From Clostridiales bacterium (lineage in GTDB: Bacteria > Bacillota > Clostridia > Oscillospirales > Acutalibacteraceae), in the NCBI GenBank assembly GCA_012519975.1, contig JAAYPE010000045.1, forward strand, positions 1-64,000: a DNA stretch of 64,000 bases, in the 5' to 3' direction. The translations under genes and the position numbers were made by a program. Below, piece after piece: positions 35,178-43,906 of the stretch. Within the stretch, counting starts at the first letter, position 1, and the number at the start of each line of letters is the position of its first letter. The notes beneath the pieces are model-generated. The model was not told the DNA's origin and did no database searches. It was given only the letters and a program-made list of their open reading frames with translations.

Positions 35178-35217
35178 GTGATTTAGTTACAGAAAAATGT
35201 GTAAAATAATGTAGAAT
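35178..35217 (+). promoter_or_regulatory. Crp/Fnr-type site and -10 box of the rhodanese gene
   Basis: GTGATTTAGTTACAGAAAAA (35178-35197) is identical to the element upstream of trxA. TAGAAT (35212-35217) begins 34 bases after the element's first base, exactly the distance seen at trxA. Confidence 0.6.
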
Positions 35218-35257
35218 TAACATAAAGGAATTTAAGGTTGATAAGGAGGGAATACTT

Positions 35258-35758
35258 ATGATAAAATATTTTATAGGGGCTTTACTAGGAGGAATTTATG
35301 GTTATTTTATTAAATATAAACTAATAGGTTGCTCTACCGGTGGGTGTCCTATGACCTCAAATCCATATATAACAACATTTTATGGAATAATGATAGGAGT
35401 GATTATTGTGGGAATATTTACAACGCCAAAAAACAAGGATACAGAAAGTGCATCGTTTAAGCACATTTCTCAAAAGGAAGCAAAAGAGAGAATGGATAGT
35501 GGTGACGAAATAATTATTCTTGATGTCCGTACCAAAGAGGAGTATGACGAAAAGCATATTCCAAACTCGATTTTAATTCCTAATGAAAGCATTTTAGATG
35601 AGCGACCAGAGCTTTTGCCAGACTTAGATGCAGAAATTTTAGTTTATTGTCGTTCGGGACAGCGTAGCAAACAGGCTGCAAAAAAATTAGCAAATATGGG
35701 ATACACAAACACCTATGAGTTTGGTGGAATTTTGGACTGGCAGTACGAAACTGAATAA
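35258..35758 (+). CDS. Membrane-anchored rhodanese-domain protein
   Basis: The N-terminal 55 residues hold two membrane segments with a DUF6132-like cysteine-containing loop (IGCSTGGCPMTSNPY). A rhodanese domain follows (ILDVRTKEEYDEKHIPNSILIP) with the catalytic loop VYCRSGQRS, so the sulfur-carrying cysteine is present. It may move sulfane sulfur at the membrane. ATG follows AAGGAGGG. It shares its promoter element with trxA, pointing to thiol or sulfur stress control. Confidence 0.88.
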   Translation: MIKYFIGALLGGIYGYFIKYKLIGCSTGGCPMTSNPYITTFYGIMIGVIIVGIFTTPKNKDTESASFKHISQKEAKERMDSGDEIIILDVRTKEEYDEKHIPNSILIPNESILDERPELLPDLDAEILVYCRSGQRSKQAAKKLANMGYTNTYEFGGILDWQYETE

Positions 35759-35766
35759 AATTTTTT

Positions 35767-35805
35767 AAAAAACGAGCTTGCTAATATTTGCAATGCTCGT
35801 TTTTA
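35767..35805. terminator. Bidirectional terminator, rhodanese gene / nagB
   Basis: AAAACGAGC and GCTCGTTTTT are the outer arms with inner pairing TTGC/GCAA. Confidence 0.8.
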
Positions 35806-35816
35806 TTTATTAAGTT

Positions 35817-36647
35817 TTATAAACCGTATTGCTTATTCATTTTTTCCATATGTCTATAGTGGTGAGTGTTTTTAAGCTCGTATGCTGCCTCATCGTCAAT
35901 TACAACATTGATTTCTCCACTATAAAGCTGTATTGCAGATGAAGTAATTTGAGCAGTTACAGGGCCTTCCAGACATTTAGCAATAACACCAGATTTTTTT
36001 GACCCATTTGCAATCATAAGAATTTCTCTGGATTCAAGAATAGTACCAATGCCCATAGTAATAGCAAAATGAGGCATTTGCTCACGACTGATATTAGCAT
36101 TTTTATAAAAAGCCTCATAGTTATCGTCAAGAGTTTGCTCTGTAAGTGCCACAACCCTAGTCCTAGAACCAAGAGAAGAGCCAGGCTCGTTAAATCCCCA
36201 GTGGCCGTCACGACCAATACCTAGGATTTGCAAATCTATACCGCCGGCTTTTTTAATTTCATCCTCATACCATTTGCAAAAATTTTTTGGCTCTTTCGTC
36301 AGTCCATTTGGAATAAATATATTTTCTTGTTTTATATTTATATTTTTAAATAACTCTTCGTGCATAAATCGAGCATAACTTTGATCCATAGAGTAAGGTT
36401 TTTCTAAATCAATTCCAGTACCAAGATATTCATCAAGATTAAAGGTTTTAACCTGAGAAAAATCAAGCCCCTCTTCCTTATGAAGCCTTACAAGCTCTTG
36501 ATATGTACCAATAGGTGTGCTACCAGTTGCAAGACCTAGAACACAGCGCGGATTTGATTTAACACGATTTGCGATAATTTGTGCAGAATATTTGCTAATT
36601 TGCTCATAACTGTGTCTAATAATAATATTCAATGTTTCCACCTTCAC
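35817..36647 (-). CDS. nagB: Glucosamine-6-phosphate deaminase
   Basis: The enzyme turns glucosamine-6-phosphate into fructose-6-phosphate and ammonia. The 276-residue protein has LGLATGSTPIGTYQELV, the catalytic FNLDEYLG (Asp near residue 72), LGIGRDGHWGFNEPGSS and the SRTR phosphate-binding text. The usual GHIGFNEP is GHWGFNEP here. GAAGGTGG precedes the ATG. No nagA is adjacent. Confidence 0.94.
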   Translation of the reverse strand: MKVETLNIIIRHSYEQISKYSAQIIANRVKSNPRCVLGLATGSTPIGTYQELVRLHKEEGLDFSQVKTFNLDEYLGTGIDLEKPYSMDQSYARFMHEELFKNINIKQENIFIPNGLTKEPKNFCKWYEDEIKKAGGIDLQILGIGRDGHWGFNEPGSSLGSRTRVVALTEQTLDDNYEAFYKNANISREQMPHFAITMGIGTILESREILMIANGSKKSGVIAKCLEGPVTAQITSSAIQLYSGEINVVIDDEAAYELKNTHHYRHMEKMNKQYGL

Positions 36648-36818
36648 TTTGATAAAATAGGTTGTTATTAAAAATCGAATTAATTTTACATAAATATGAG
36701 AAGAATGTCAATAAAAAAATATTACAATGATTAGATACTGTATAACGTTTTATTGCACATTTTTTTATTATATTATTACAAGTGTGATTTTAATGAGCCT
36801 TTATAAAAAATGTGAACC

Positions 36819-37092
36819 AATCGTAAAGCTGGAATTTTTCACATTAAAAGAATTGACATTTTGGATATCAATTTGTCTGAACATAAATTAGACTGCGTTA
36901 TTAATTTGTTAAATGAAATCAGAAAAATCGAGAATGATAATTGATTTTACAAAGGATTTATTTATTGTTGATATCTCTTATCAGGAGTTGAAATATGACT
37001 TTGAAGATGATGGCAAATACTATAAAAACGAATATAGAATATGGAAAATGCGAGTAGTGAATTTGAAAAATCAAAATAAAACAACAATTTAA
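36819..37092 (+). pseudogene. Frameshifted gene remnant in the gap before the CheY gene
   Basis: Between nagB and the CheY gene there are 573 bases with no intact gene. One frame reads NRKAGIFHIKRIDILD, then LSEHKLDCVINLLNEIRK up to a stop at 36942-36944, without a start codon. A second frame, open from an ATG at 36934 to 37092, continues with FTKDLFIVDISYQELKYDF and EYRIWKMRVVNLKNQNK. The overlap suggests one small gene broken by a frameshift. I do not recognise the family. The rest of the gap shows nothing I can name. Confidence 0.4.
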
Positions 37093-37220
37093 CAAAATGC
37101 TAGATAATACAAATTACGAATTTTAATGGGAAAACACCCAATTATATCAATTTGCACTTGTAAATTTTTGTTAGATATGATAGAATATGTTAGTAAGTTT
37201 ATAAAATGAGGTGTTTTTTA

Positions 37221-37598
37221 ATGGCGTTAAAAGATTTATCCGTGCTAGTTTGTGATGATTCTATGCTCGTAAGGAAGAAGATGAAGGAATATTTAAATAG
37301 TATTGAAATCAGCAATGTAATTGAGGCGTGCGACGGTCAACAGGCGATTGATATGTATAAGGAAAATAAACCTAGCGTTGTTTTTATGGATATCGTTATG
37401 CCGGAAAAAACAGGTATACAGGCAGTTGCTGAAATACTAGAGTTTGATAAAAATGCTAAGGTTGTAATGGCATCATCTGTCGGAACTCAAAGTTATTTAA
37501 ACGATGCGATTAATGCTGGTGCATATGATTTTATTCAAAAACCGATTTGCGATGAGTATGTTTTAAAAGTATTGCAAAAAGTTAGCGGGGAGGACTAA
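37221..37598 (+). CDS. CheY-like response regulator, single domain
   Basis: The 125-residue receiver has the acidic pair Asp12/Asp13, the phospho-acceptor Asp57 in VVFMDIVMP, a switch Ser/Thr in VMASS and the conserved lysine of FIQKPI. No output domain is present. The frame is open five codons earlier, but GAGGTG fits the ATG at 37221. It lies 3 bp before a CheX/CheC-like gene, suggesting a phospho-relay with its own phosphatase. No histidine kinase or flagellar gene is in the window. Confidence 0.92.
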   Translation: MALKDLSVLVCDDSMLVRKKMKEYLNSIEISNVIEACDGQQAIDMYKENKPSVVFMDIVMPEKTGIQAVAEILEFDKNAKVVMASSVGTQSYLNDAINAGAYDFIQKPICDEYVLKVLQKVSGED

Positions 37599-37601
37599 AC
37601 T

Positions 37602-38483
37602 ATGTTTACACAATTATTTGGAAACTACCTTATTAACAAAAATATAGTCACTCCTGCCCAATTGTCAGAAGCAATTAAAGTGAAAAATACAACCAGATTA
37701 AAGCTGGGAGTTTTGGCTATAAACGCAGAATATATGAACTCAACTCAGGTTGAGGAAGTTTCAAATGCTCAAATGAGTGTCGATAAAAGATTTGGAGATA
37801 TCGCTGTAGAAAAGGGATATTTGTCTGAAAATCAGGTGGACGAGCTATTGTCATCTCAAAAGAAAGGCTATTTGTTAATAGGTCAAGCGCTTGTTGACAA
37901 GGGTTATATTACAAATTCTGTTTTTGAAGAGGCAATTAATAATTATAAGTCAGAGTATAAAATTACAAAAGATGACTTTATTTATGATAATGATAATGAT
38001 GTTATTTCAAAGTTTTATGACTTAAAATCTTTTAAAAACCAAGAATACTATGAGTATTATATCTCGCTACTTTTTAAAAATTTAATAAGATTTGTTGGGG
38101 ATGACTTTACACCTCTTAATGTTGAAAAAATAAATGGCAAAGTGCAGTTTAATAATGCCGTAACTCAAGATGTTAGTGGTGCATTATCAGTGGTTACAGC
38201 AGTAGATGCAAATGAAGATGCTTATACAAAATTGGCGTCACGATTTGCAAAGGAAGATATTGACAAGATAAATGACCTTGCAAGGGCGTCTGTAAGTGAG
38301 TTTTTAAACCTGCATAACGGTCTTTTTGTTGTTAATATGTCTAACGAAAAGGAAGTAGAGTTAGAGCTTAGTCCGCAAAAAACACACGAAAACAGTGAGG
38401 TTGTTTGTGAGAATGCAGTTTTAATTCCAATTGAATTTGTGTTTGGAAAAATAAACTTTATAATTGCAGAAAATTTAAAATAA
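37602..38483 (+). CDS. CheX/CheC-like phosphatase with N-terminal MshEN-like repeats
   Basis: The first 110 residues contain two helical repeats (GNYLINKNIVTPAQLSEAI; FGDIAVEKGYLSENQVDELL; LIGQALVDKGYITNSVFEEAI) like the MshEN/type II secretion ATPase N-domain, which in some proteins binds c-di-GMP. The C-terminal half has INDLARASVSEFLNLHNGLF, similar to the ExxN catalytic helix of CheX/CheC phosphatases. It is co-transcribed with the CheY gene and probably dephosphorylates it. The c-di-GMP idea is inference. Confidence 0.65.
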   Translation: MFTQLFGNYLINKNIVTPAQLSEAIKVKNTTRLKLGVLAINAEYMNSTQVEEVSNAQMSVDKRFGDIAVEKGYLSENQVDELLSSQKKGYLLIGQALVDKGYITNSVFEEAINNYKSEYKITKDDFIYDNDNDVISKFYDLKSFKNQEYYEYYISLLFKNLIRFVGDDFTPLNVEKINGKVQFNNAVTQDVSGALSVVTAVDANEDAYTKLASRFAKEDIDKINDLARASVSEFLNLHNGLFVVNMSNEKEVELELSPQKTHENSEVVCENAVLIPIEFVFGKINFIIAENLK

Positions 38484-38490
38484 GACATCA

Positions 38491-38526
38491 AAATCCTGTT
38501 TAGTGTATGCTAAATAGGATTTTTTT
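38491..38526 (+). terminator. Terminator of the CheY/CheX-like pair
   Basis: AAATCCTGTTTAG and CTAAATAGGATTT pair, followed by TTTT. Confidence 0.75.
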
Positions 38527-38653
38527 AAATTATTGCATAATTAAAGCAGATATAAAGATTAGAGGTATAATTATTTTTATCCAGATTTAGCAGTAATTAT
38601 AAAAATAAAACTATAAAATGTGGTAGCGTATTCTTGAAAAAGGAGGAATTTTA

Positions 38654-39565
38654 ATGCGAACAGATAATAACAATCGTGTTTTTGCTTTCAAAAATATGAA
38701 TTATAAAGAACAGTCTTATTCTAAAAAAGCAAGCAGATTAGCAGATGATGAAATAAAGCTAAATGAAAAAGAAATAACAGAGAATAAAGAGAATTTAGAA
38801 AAAGCCGTAAAAGCTCAAAATGAAATGGAATTTAACAGACAAAAGATGAATAATGAAAAAGAAAAGATGAAAATCGCATTAACTTGCCTCGAAATTTCTA
38901 GAAGAATAATTTCGGGGGATAGTGTACCCTATAATGACCACAAATTTTTATTGAAAAATGACCCCCAATTGTATGGAAGGTCGATGTCTATGCGTTTTCC
39001 AAAAAACAATCCTTTTAAATATAGGCAACTCTCAGACAAAGAGAAAAGCCAAAGTGTTCAGGAACTGACAAGGAACATAAAAATTCCTGATGATGTAAAT
39101 TTGGACAAAGAGGATTTGTTTAAAGAACTGAATGCTTTGGATAGCAAAGCAGATTTGAAAGAAAAAATAGAAAATTTAAATAAAGAAAATACACAAAAAA
39201 TTCAAGCGTTTCAAAATGAAATGAAAATAAACAGAGAAAAGGCAGAGGATGAAAAAGAAAAAATAAAAATAAGACTAACTTGCCTTAAAATTTCTAGAAG
39301 TCTTATTTCGGGCGATGAGGTTTCGCAAGCTGATAAAAAATATTTGCTAAAGCACGACCCAGACCTTTATTCAATGTCTATTTCAATGCGTACACAAAAA
39401 GAAAATCCAAAAAAGATACAGCAGATTTCTCGAAAAGAGAAAAATAGAAACGAAAAATCAATAGCAGATGTAGTAAATGCAAATAGCGGTGAAAATAGCG
39501 GTGTTACAGCTAATTTTACATCTGTTCAAGAGCTTTTTGGAACCGTTTTAGACACTAAGTTTTAG
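38654..39565 (+). CDS. Coiled-coil protein with a duplicated module, unknown function
   Basis: The 303-residue protein has two copies of a module of about 75 residues, at about 55-125 and 185-255. Both share MNNEKEKMKIALTCLEISR-type text, then ISGDxVxxxDxKxLLKxDPxLYxxSxSMR. A charged coiled coil precedes each copy. It has no membrane segment and no signal peptide. AAGGAGG precedes the ATG. Similar single modules occur in Clostridia proteins of unknown role as far as I recall. It stands alone before the trp operon. Confidence 0.65.
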   Translation: MRTDNNNRVFAFKNMNYKEQSYSKKASRLADDEIKLNEKEITENKENLEKAVKAQNEMEFNRQKMNNEKEKMKIALTCLEISRRIISGDSVPYNDHKFLLKNDPQLYGRSMSMRFPKNNPFKYRQLSDKEKSQSVQELTRNIKIPDDVNLDKEDLFKELNALDSKADLKEKIENLNKENTQKIQAFQNEMKINREKAEDEKEKIKIRLTCLKISRSLISGDEVSQADKKYLLKHDPDLYSMSISMRTQKENPKKIQQISRKEKNRNEKSIADVVNANSGENSGVTANFTSVQELFGTVLDTKF

Positions 39566-39593
39566 TTTTATTTTTAAATTAGCAAAAAAGTTG

Positions 39594-39622
39594 TTGACAA
39601 ATTTAAATTGAAATAATATAAT
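39594..39622 (+). promoter_or_regulatory. Consensus promoter of the trp operon
   Basis: TTGACA (39594-39599) and TATAAT (39617-39622) are 17 bp apart, a perfect sigma-A promoter about 20 bp before the T-box structure. Confidence 0.85.
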
Positions 39623-39639
39623 GAACAAAATGAATATTT

Positions 39640-39910
39640 AAAACCGATGAGCAAGAGTAGTAGGTTTAGGATGGTATTTAAGAGAGCCGCCGTTTGGTGC
39701 GAGTGCGGTAATACAGGAATTAACTGAATGGACTTGCGAGGGTGGCTCGAAACTTTTTGGAGTAGACGCCAACGGGAACCTCGTCCGTTATCAGTGAGGT
39801 GCATATGATGGTATGCAAAATAAGTGGGCTTTTTACGCCAATTTGGGTGGTACCGCAGGAGTTTTATAAGCTTTTGTCCCTTTGTAGGGGGCAAGGGCTT
39901 TTTTGTTGCC
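39640..39910 (+). ncRNA. T-box riboswitch, tryptophan-specific, leader of the trp operon
   Basis: Stem I opens with CCGATGAGCAAGAGTAGTA. The specifier loop reads CTGAATGGACT with TGG (Trp) at 39729-39731. The T-box TTTGGGTGGTACCGCAG is at 39842-39858. The terminator GTCCCTTTGTAGGGGGCAAGGGC with a following TTTTTTG is at about 39875-39906. Uncharged tRNA-Trp would permit read-through into trpE. The specifier agrees with the operon. Confidence 0.93.
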
Positions 39911-39989
39911 CAAAAATAAAACCAAAGCAAAATTTAAAAAAATATAAGAAAGGAGTTTCAACCCATCAGTTGAATATTAGTGCAAAAAT

Positions 39990-41447
39990 ATGAAAAACAT
40001 TGAGATTGATTTTTTAAAAACGCTGTCTAAAAATTATGACAACCTTCCAATATGTCGCAAAATCTTTGCAGATGAAATAACACCAATATCAATATTAAAA
40101 AGGCTGTCAAATTTTAGTGAGTATTATTTGTTAGAAAGTGTAGAAGGTAGCGAAAGGTGGGGGAGATACTCCTTTTTAGGCTTTGACCCAATTATGAGGG
40201 TGTGTTGCAAAGATGGTGTTGTTTCGATTTTTGAAAATGGGAAAATAGAAACAATAAACACATCATCACCACTAGATGTAATCAGAGATATTTTAAAATG
40301 CTATAAAACACCAAAAATTGAGGGCTTGCCAGCATTTACAGGAGGGTTTGTAGGCTACTTTGCGTATTCGATGATTGAGTACGCACAACCAGAACTTAGA
40401 CTTGATAAAGGTGATGGCAATGATTTTGATTTAATGCTTTTTGATAAAGTTATAGCATATGACCATCTAAAACAACAAATAAATATTATAGTAAATATTA
40501 AAACAAATGACATTGAAAAAAACATAAAAAAAGCAAATGAACAAATTGATATAATAATAAAAACAATAACAAGTAAAGAACTATGTGACACACACTTTAG
40601 CCCTAAAAATGTTGAATTTAAATGCAAAACAACTAAAGAAGATTTTTGCAAATCGGTTGAAAAAACAAAGGAGTATATAGCAAACGGCGATATTCTCCAA
40701 GCCGTAATTTCAAGAAAGTTTGAGTGCCAGTACAGTGCAAGCCTACTCAATGCGTATCGTGTGTTGCGTGTAGAAAACCCGTCACCATATATGGTTTATA
40801 TGAAAATGGGTGATGATGAAATTATTAGTGCTTCACCCGAAACTTTAATAAAATTAAAAGACGGCAAGCTAACCACATTTCCTATTGCAGGCTCAAGACC
40901 CAGAGGAAAAACAAGGCAAGAAGATTTGATGCTTGAAAAAGAGCTGTTAGCAGATAAAAAAGAGCTTGCAGAACACAATATGCTAGTTGATTTAGGAAAA
41001 GATGATATGCAAAAAATATCAAAAGCCTCGTCAGTAGAGCTTGTTGAATATATGAAAATTTATAGATATTCAAAAATAATGCACATCTGCTCTCAAATAC
41101 AAGGCGATATAAAAACAGGGCTTGACGCTTGCGATGCTATTGAATCGATTTTGCCAGCAGGAACACTTTCTGGTGCCCCTAGAGTTCGTGCTTGTCAGAT
41201 AATAAATGAGCTAGAAAAAGAGGCAAGGGGAATTTATGGCGGGGCTTTAGGATATCTTGATTTTAATGGTGATATGGACACTTGCATAGCGATTAGAATG
41301 GCGACAAAAAAAGGTGGAAAAGTTACGGTTCAAGCAGGTGCGGGAATAGTTGAACATAGCGTGGCACAAAAAGAATACGAAGAGACAGAAAATAAGGCGC
41401 TCGCAGTTATAAATGCTGTATGTAATGCGTTTGAGTTTGACAAATGA
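39990..41447 (+). CDS. trpE: Anthranilate synthase component I
   Basis: TrpE makes anthranilate from chorismate using ammonia. The 485-residue protein has the feedback motif LLES in YYLLESVEGSERWG, and catalytic blocks ISRKFEC, YMKMGDDEIISASPETL, PIAGSRPRG and LPAGTLSGAPRVRA. There is no fused glutaminase domain. ATG at 39990 is the only fitting start, but no ribosome binding site lies close; AAAGGAG ends 33 bases upstream. The stop of an upstream frame overlaps the start as ATGA. It is first in the operon. Confidence 0.97.
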   Translation: MKNIEIDFLKTLSKNYDNLPICRKIFADEITPISILKRLSNFSEYYLLESVEGSERWGRYSFLGFDPIMRVCCKDGVVSIFENGKIETINTSSPLDVIRDILKCYKTPKIEGLPAFTGGFVGYFAYSMIEYAQPELRLDKGDGNDFDLMLFDKVIAYDHLKQQINIIVNIKTNDIEKNIKKANEQIDIIIKTITSKELCDTHFSPKNVEFKCKTTKEDFCKSVEKTKEYIANGDILQAVISRKFECQYSASLLNAYRVLRVENPSPYMVYMKMGDDEIISASPETLIKLKDGKLTTFPIAGSRPRGKTRQEDLMLEKELLADKKELAEHNMLVDLGKDDMQKISKASSVELVEYMKIYRYSKIMHICSQIQGDIKTGLDACDAIESILPAGTLSGAPRVRACQIINELEKEARGIYGGALGYLDFNGDMDTCIAIRMATKKGGKVTVQAGAGIVEHSVAQKEYEETENKALAVINAVCNAFEFDK

Positions 41448-41483
41448 GATTAACATTAAACTAAAAAAATAGGGGGAGAAATT

Positions 41484-42500
41484 ATGATTCAGCAAGCTAT
41501 AAAAACAGTAATGGATGGAAAAGATTTAGACTTTTGCACAGCAAAAGAAACAATGAATGAAATAATGGAAGGCAAAACAACAAATGCACAAATGGGAGCT
41601 TTTTTAGCAGCCCTTAGAATGAAAGGTGAATCAGTTGACGAGATTACAGCATTTGCAACAGTTATGCGTGAAAAGGGAGTAAAAATAAATCCCGTAAGAG
41701 ATGTTATAGACATCGTTGGAACAGGTGGCGACGGTGTAGGAACTTTTAATATTTCAACAACTTCGGCATTTGTGGTGGCAGCGGGAGGAGTACCTGTTGC
41801 AAAGCACGGTGGAAGAAGCGTGTCTAGCAAAAGTGGTGCCGCTGATGTTTTGGAGCAACTTGGGATAAATATTGATATTTCACCAGCAAGGTCGCAAAAA
41901 ATATTAGAGCTTTGCAATTTATGTTTTATGTTTGCACCAAAATACCATTCATCAATGAAATTTGCAGCCCCAGTAAGAATGGAAATGGGAGTTAGAACCG
42001 TGTTTAATATTTTAGGTCCGCTATCAAATCCAGCAGGCTCCACAATGCAATTAATGGGTGTGTATGACAAAAAGTTGGTAGAGCCACTAGCGACCGTACT
42101 CTCAAAGCTTGGGGTAACAAGGGGGCTTGTGGTGTGCGGTGATGGCATTGACGAAATCACACTAACAGGTGAAACAAGCGTTTGCGAAATTCGTAACGGC
42201 ACGACAAAACCCTATACAATAACTCCAGAGCAATTTGGATTTAAGCGTTGCAAGATTGAGGATTTAATTGGCGGAGACCCGTTTGAAAATGCAAAAATCA
42301 CAAAACAAATTTTGCTAGGCGAAGAGCAAGGTGCAAAAAGAGATATAGTGATTTTAAATGCGGCAATGGCACTTTATTTGGGAATTGACGACTGCACTGT
42401 TGAGGATTGTGTAAAGTTGGCAACAAGGCTAATTGACACAAATCAAGCATATTCAAAGCTTGAAACCTTAAAGAAATTAACAAATGAGGTGGTAGAGTGA
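41484..42500 (+). CDS. trpD: Anthranilate phosphoribosyltransferase
   Basis: TrpD joins anthranilate to PRPP. The 338-residue protein has the glycine-rich loop VGTGGDGVGTFNIST, KHGGRSVSSKSGAADVLEQLG and the metal site in GDGIDEIT. There is no N-terminal TrpG domain, so the glutaminase is not fused here either. AGGGGGAGA precedes the ATG. The stop overlaps the GTG start of trpC by four bases. Confidence 0.97.
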   Translation: MIQQAIKTVMDGKDLDFCTAKETMNEIMEGKTTNAQMGAFLAALRMKGESVDEITAFATVMREKGVKINPVRDVIDIVGTGGDGVGTFNISTTSAFVVAAGGVPVAKHGGRSVSSKSGAADVLEQLGINIDISPARSQKILELCNLCFMFAPKYHSSMKFAAPVRMEMGVRTVFNILGPLSNPAGSTMQLMGVYDKKLVEPLATVLSKLGVTRGLVVCGDGIDEITLTGETSVCEIRNGTTKPYTITPEQFGFKRCKIEDLIGGDPFENAKITKQILLGEEQGAKRDIVILNAAMALYLGIDDCTVEDCVKLATRLIDTNQAYSKLETLKKLTNEVVE

Positions 42501-43276
42501 TTTTAAACAAGATTGCAAATTCAACCAAAAAAAGAGTAAAGCTTGAAAAAGAAAAAGTACCACTTGAAAAAATGAAAGATATGGCAAAAAACATTGATAC
42601 AAATTTTGATTTTACATTTGAAAAAGCCTTGAAAAAAGATGGTGTAAGCTTTATTTGTGAAGTGAAAAAAGCATCGCCGTCAAAAGGGATAATATCAAGT
42701 GATTTTGATTATATAAAAATTGCAAAAGAATATGAAAAAGTAGGTGCAAGCTGTATTTCTGTTCTTACTGAACCTGAGTTTTTTAAAGGGGATAATGTTT
42801 ATTTAAAAGAAATTAGAAGTGCAGTAGAGATTCCACTGTTAAGAAAAGATTTTATAATAGATGAATATCAAATCTATCAGTCAAAAACATTGGGAGCAAA
42901 CGCAGTTTTATTAATTTGTGCTCTGCTTGATACAAAGACGATAGAGCAATATATTAAGGTTTGCAACTCGCTGGGGCTTTGCGCTGTGGTGGAGGTGCAC
43001 GATGAAAAAGAAGTTCAAAGTGCGCTTAGTGCAAACGCTAGAATTATAGGTGTAAACAATCGAAATCTAAAGGATTTTACGGTGGATATTAATAACAGCT
43101 TAAAGCTTAGAAACTTAGTGCCGAGCGATGTTACTTTTATTTCAGAAAGTGGAATAAAAACGGCAAAAGATATTGAAAAACTAAGCCAAAATGCGGTGGA
43201 CGCTGTTTTGATTGGCGAGGCTCTTATGAGAGCTGAAAATAAAAAAGAAATGCTAGACAATTTAAGAGGATTTTAA
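42497..43276 (+). CDS. trpC: Indole-3-glycerol phosphate synthase
   Basis: The 259-residue TIM barrel closes the indole ring. Signature blocks are ICEVKKASPSKGII, LTEPEFFKGD, LRKDFIIDEYQIYQS, IGVNNRNLKDF and the phosphate-binding SESGI. The start is GTG inside the GTGA overlap with trpD. It is not fused to trpF, unlike in enteric bacteria. Confidence 0.97.
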   Translation: MILNKIANSTKKRVKLEKEKVPLEKMKDMAKNIDTNFDFTFEKALKKDGVSFICEVKKASPSKGIISSDFDYIKIAKEYEKVGASCISVLTEPEFFKGDNVYLKEIRSAVEIPLLRKDFIIDEYQIYQSKTLGANAVLLICALLDTKTIEQYIKVCNSLGLCAVVEVHDEKEVQSALSANARIIGVNNRNLKDFTVDINNSLKLRNLVPSDVTFISESGIKTAKDIEKLSQNAVDAVLIGEALMRAENKKEMLDNLRGF

Positions 43277-43277
43277 A

Positions 43278-43889
43278 ATGACACAGGTTAAAATATGTGG
43301 GATAAAAAGCATAGAAGATGTAAAAGTGATAAACAAATATGCGCCTGATTATGTGGGTTTTGTGTTTGCAAAAAGCAAAAGGCAAATTACGCAAACACAG
43401 GCAAAAAAACTTAAATCAGAATTAAATTGCAATATAAAAACGGTTGGAGTTTTTGTAAACGAGTCAATTGAAAACATAGTAAATCTTTGTAAAAATGAAG
43501 TGATAGATTTTATTCAACTGCACGGCGATGAGGATGAAAAATATATAAAAACGCTTAATTTATATATTAAAAATCCAGTGATAAAAGCGGTAAGGGTGCA
43601 AAATACGCAGCAAATTTTAAACGCACAAAACTTGCCCTGTCAAATGCTACTGCTGGATACTTATACAAAAAATCAATACGGTGGCAGTGGAAAAACCTTT
43701 GATTACACTTTGATTCCAAAGCTTGAAAAGCCGTTTTTTTTAGCCGGTGGTATTAATGAAAAAAATGTAAGAACTGCAATAAAAAGCTCAAACCCTTTTT
43801 GTATTGATGTTAGCAGTGGCGTCGAAACAAAGGGCGAAAAGGATGCTTTGAAAATTAAAAATATAATAGAAATAGCAAAGGGAATTTAG
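43278..43889 (+). CDS. trpF: Phosphoribosylanthranilate isomerase
   Basis: The 203-residue TIM barrel has the N-terminal VKICGIK with the catalytic cysteine, FVFAKSKRQ, IQLHGDE, the aspartate in LLDTYTKNQYGGSGKTFDY, and FLAGGINEKNV. It starts one base after trpC. The chain is very rich in Lys and Asn, as expected for this AT-rich genome. Confidence 0.96.
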   Translation: MTQVKICGIKSIEDVKVINKYAPDYVGFVFAKSKRQITQTQAKKLKSELNCNIKTVGVFVNESIENIVNLCKNEVIDFIQLHGDEDEKYIKTLNLYIKNPVIKAVRVQNTQQILNAQNLPCQMLLLDTYTKNQYGGSGKTFDYTLIPKLEKPFFLAGGINEKNVRTAIKSSNPFCIDVSSGVETKGEKDALKIKNIIEIAKGI

Positions 43890-43906
43890 TGAGTGGGGTG
43901 CAATAA

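Noticed and set aside
39799..39993. 64-codon open frame upstream of trpE
   Set aside because: It spans the T-box and terminator of the Trp leader. Only its last codons, next to the AAAGGAG, might matter as a leader peptide.
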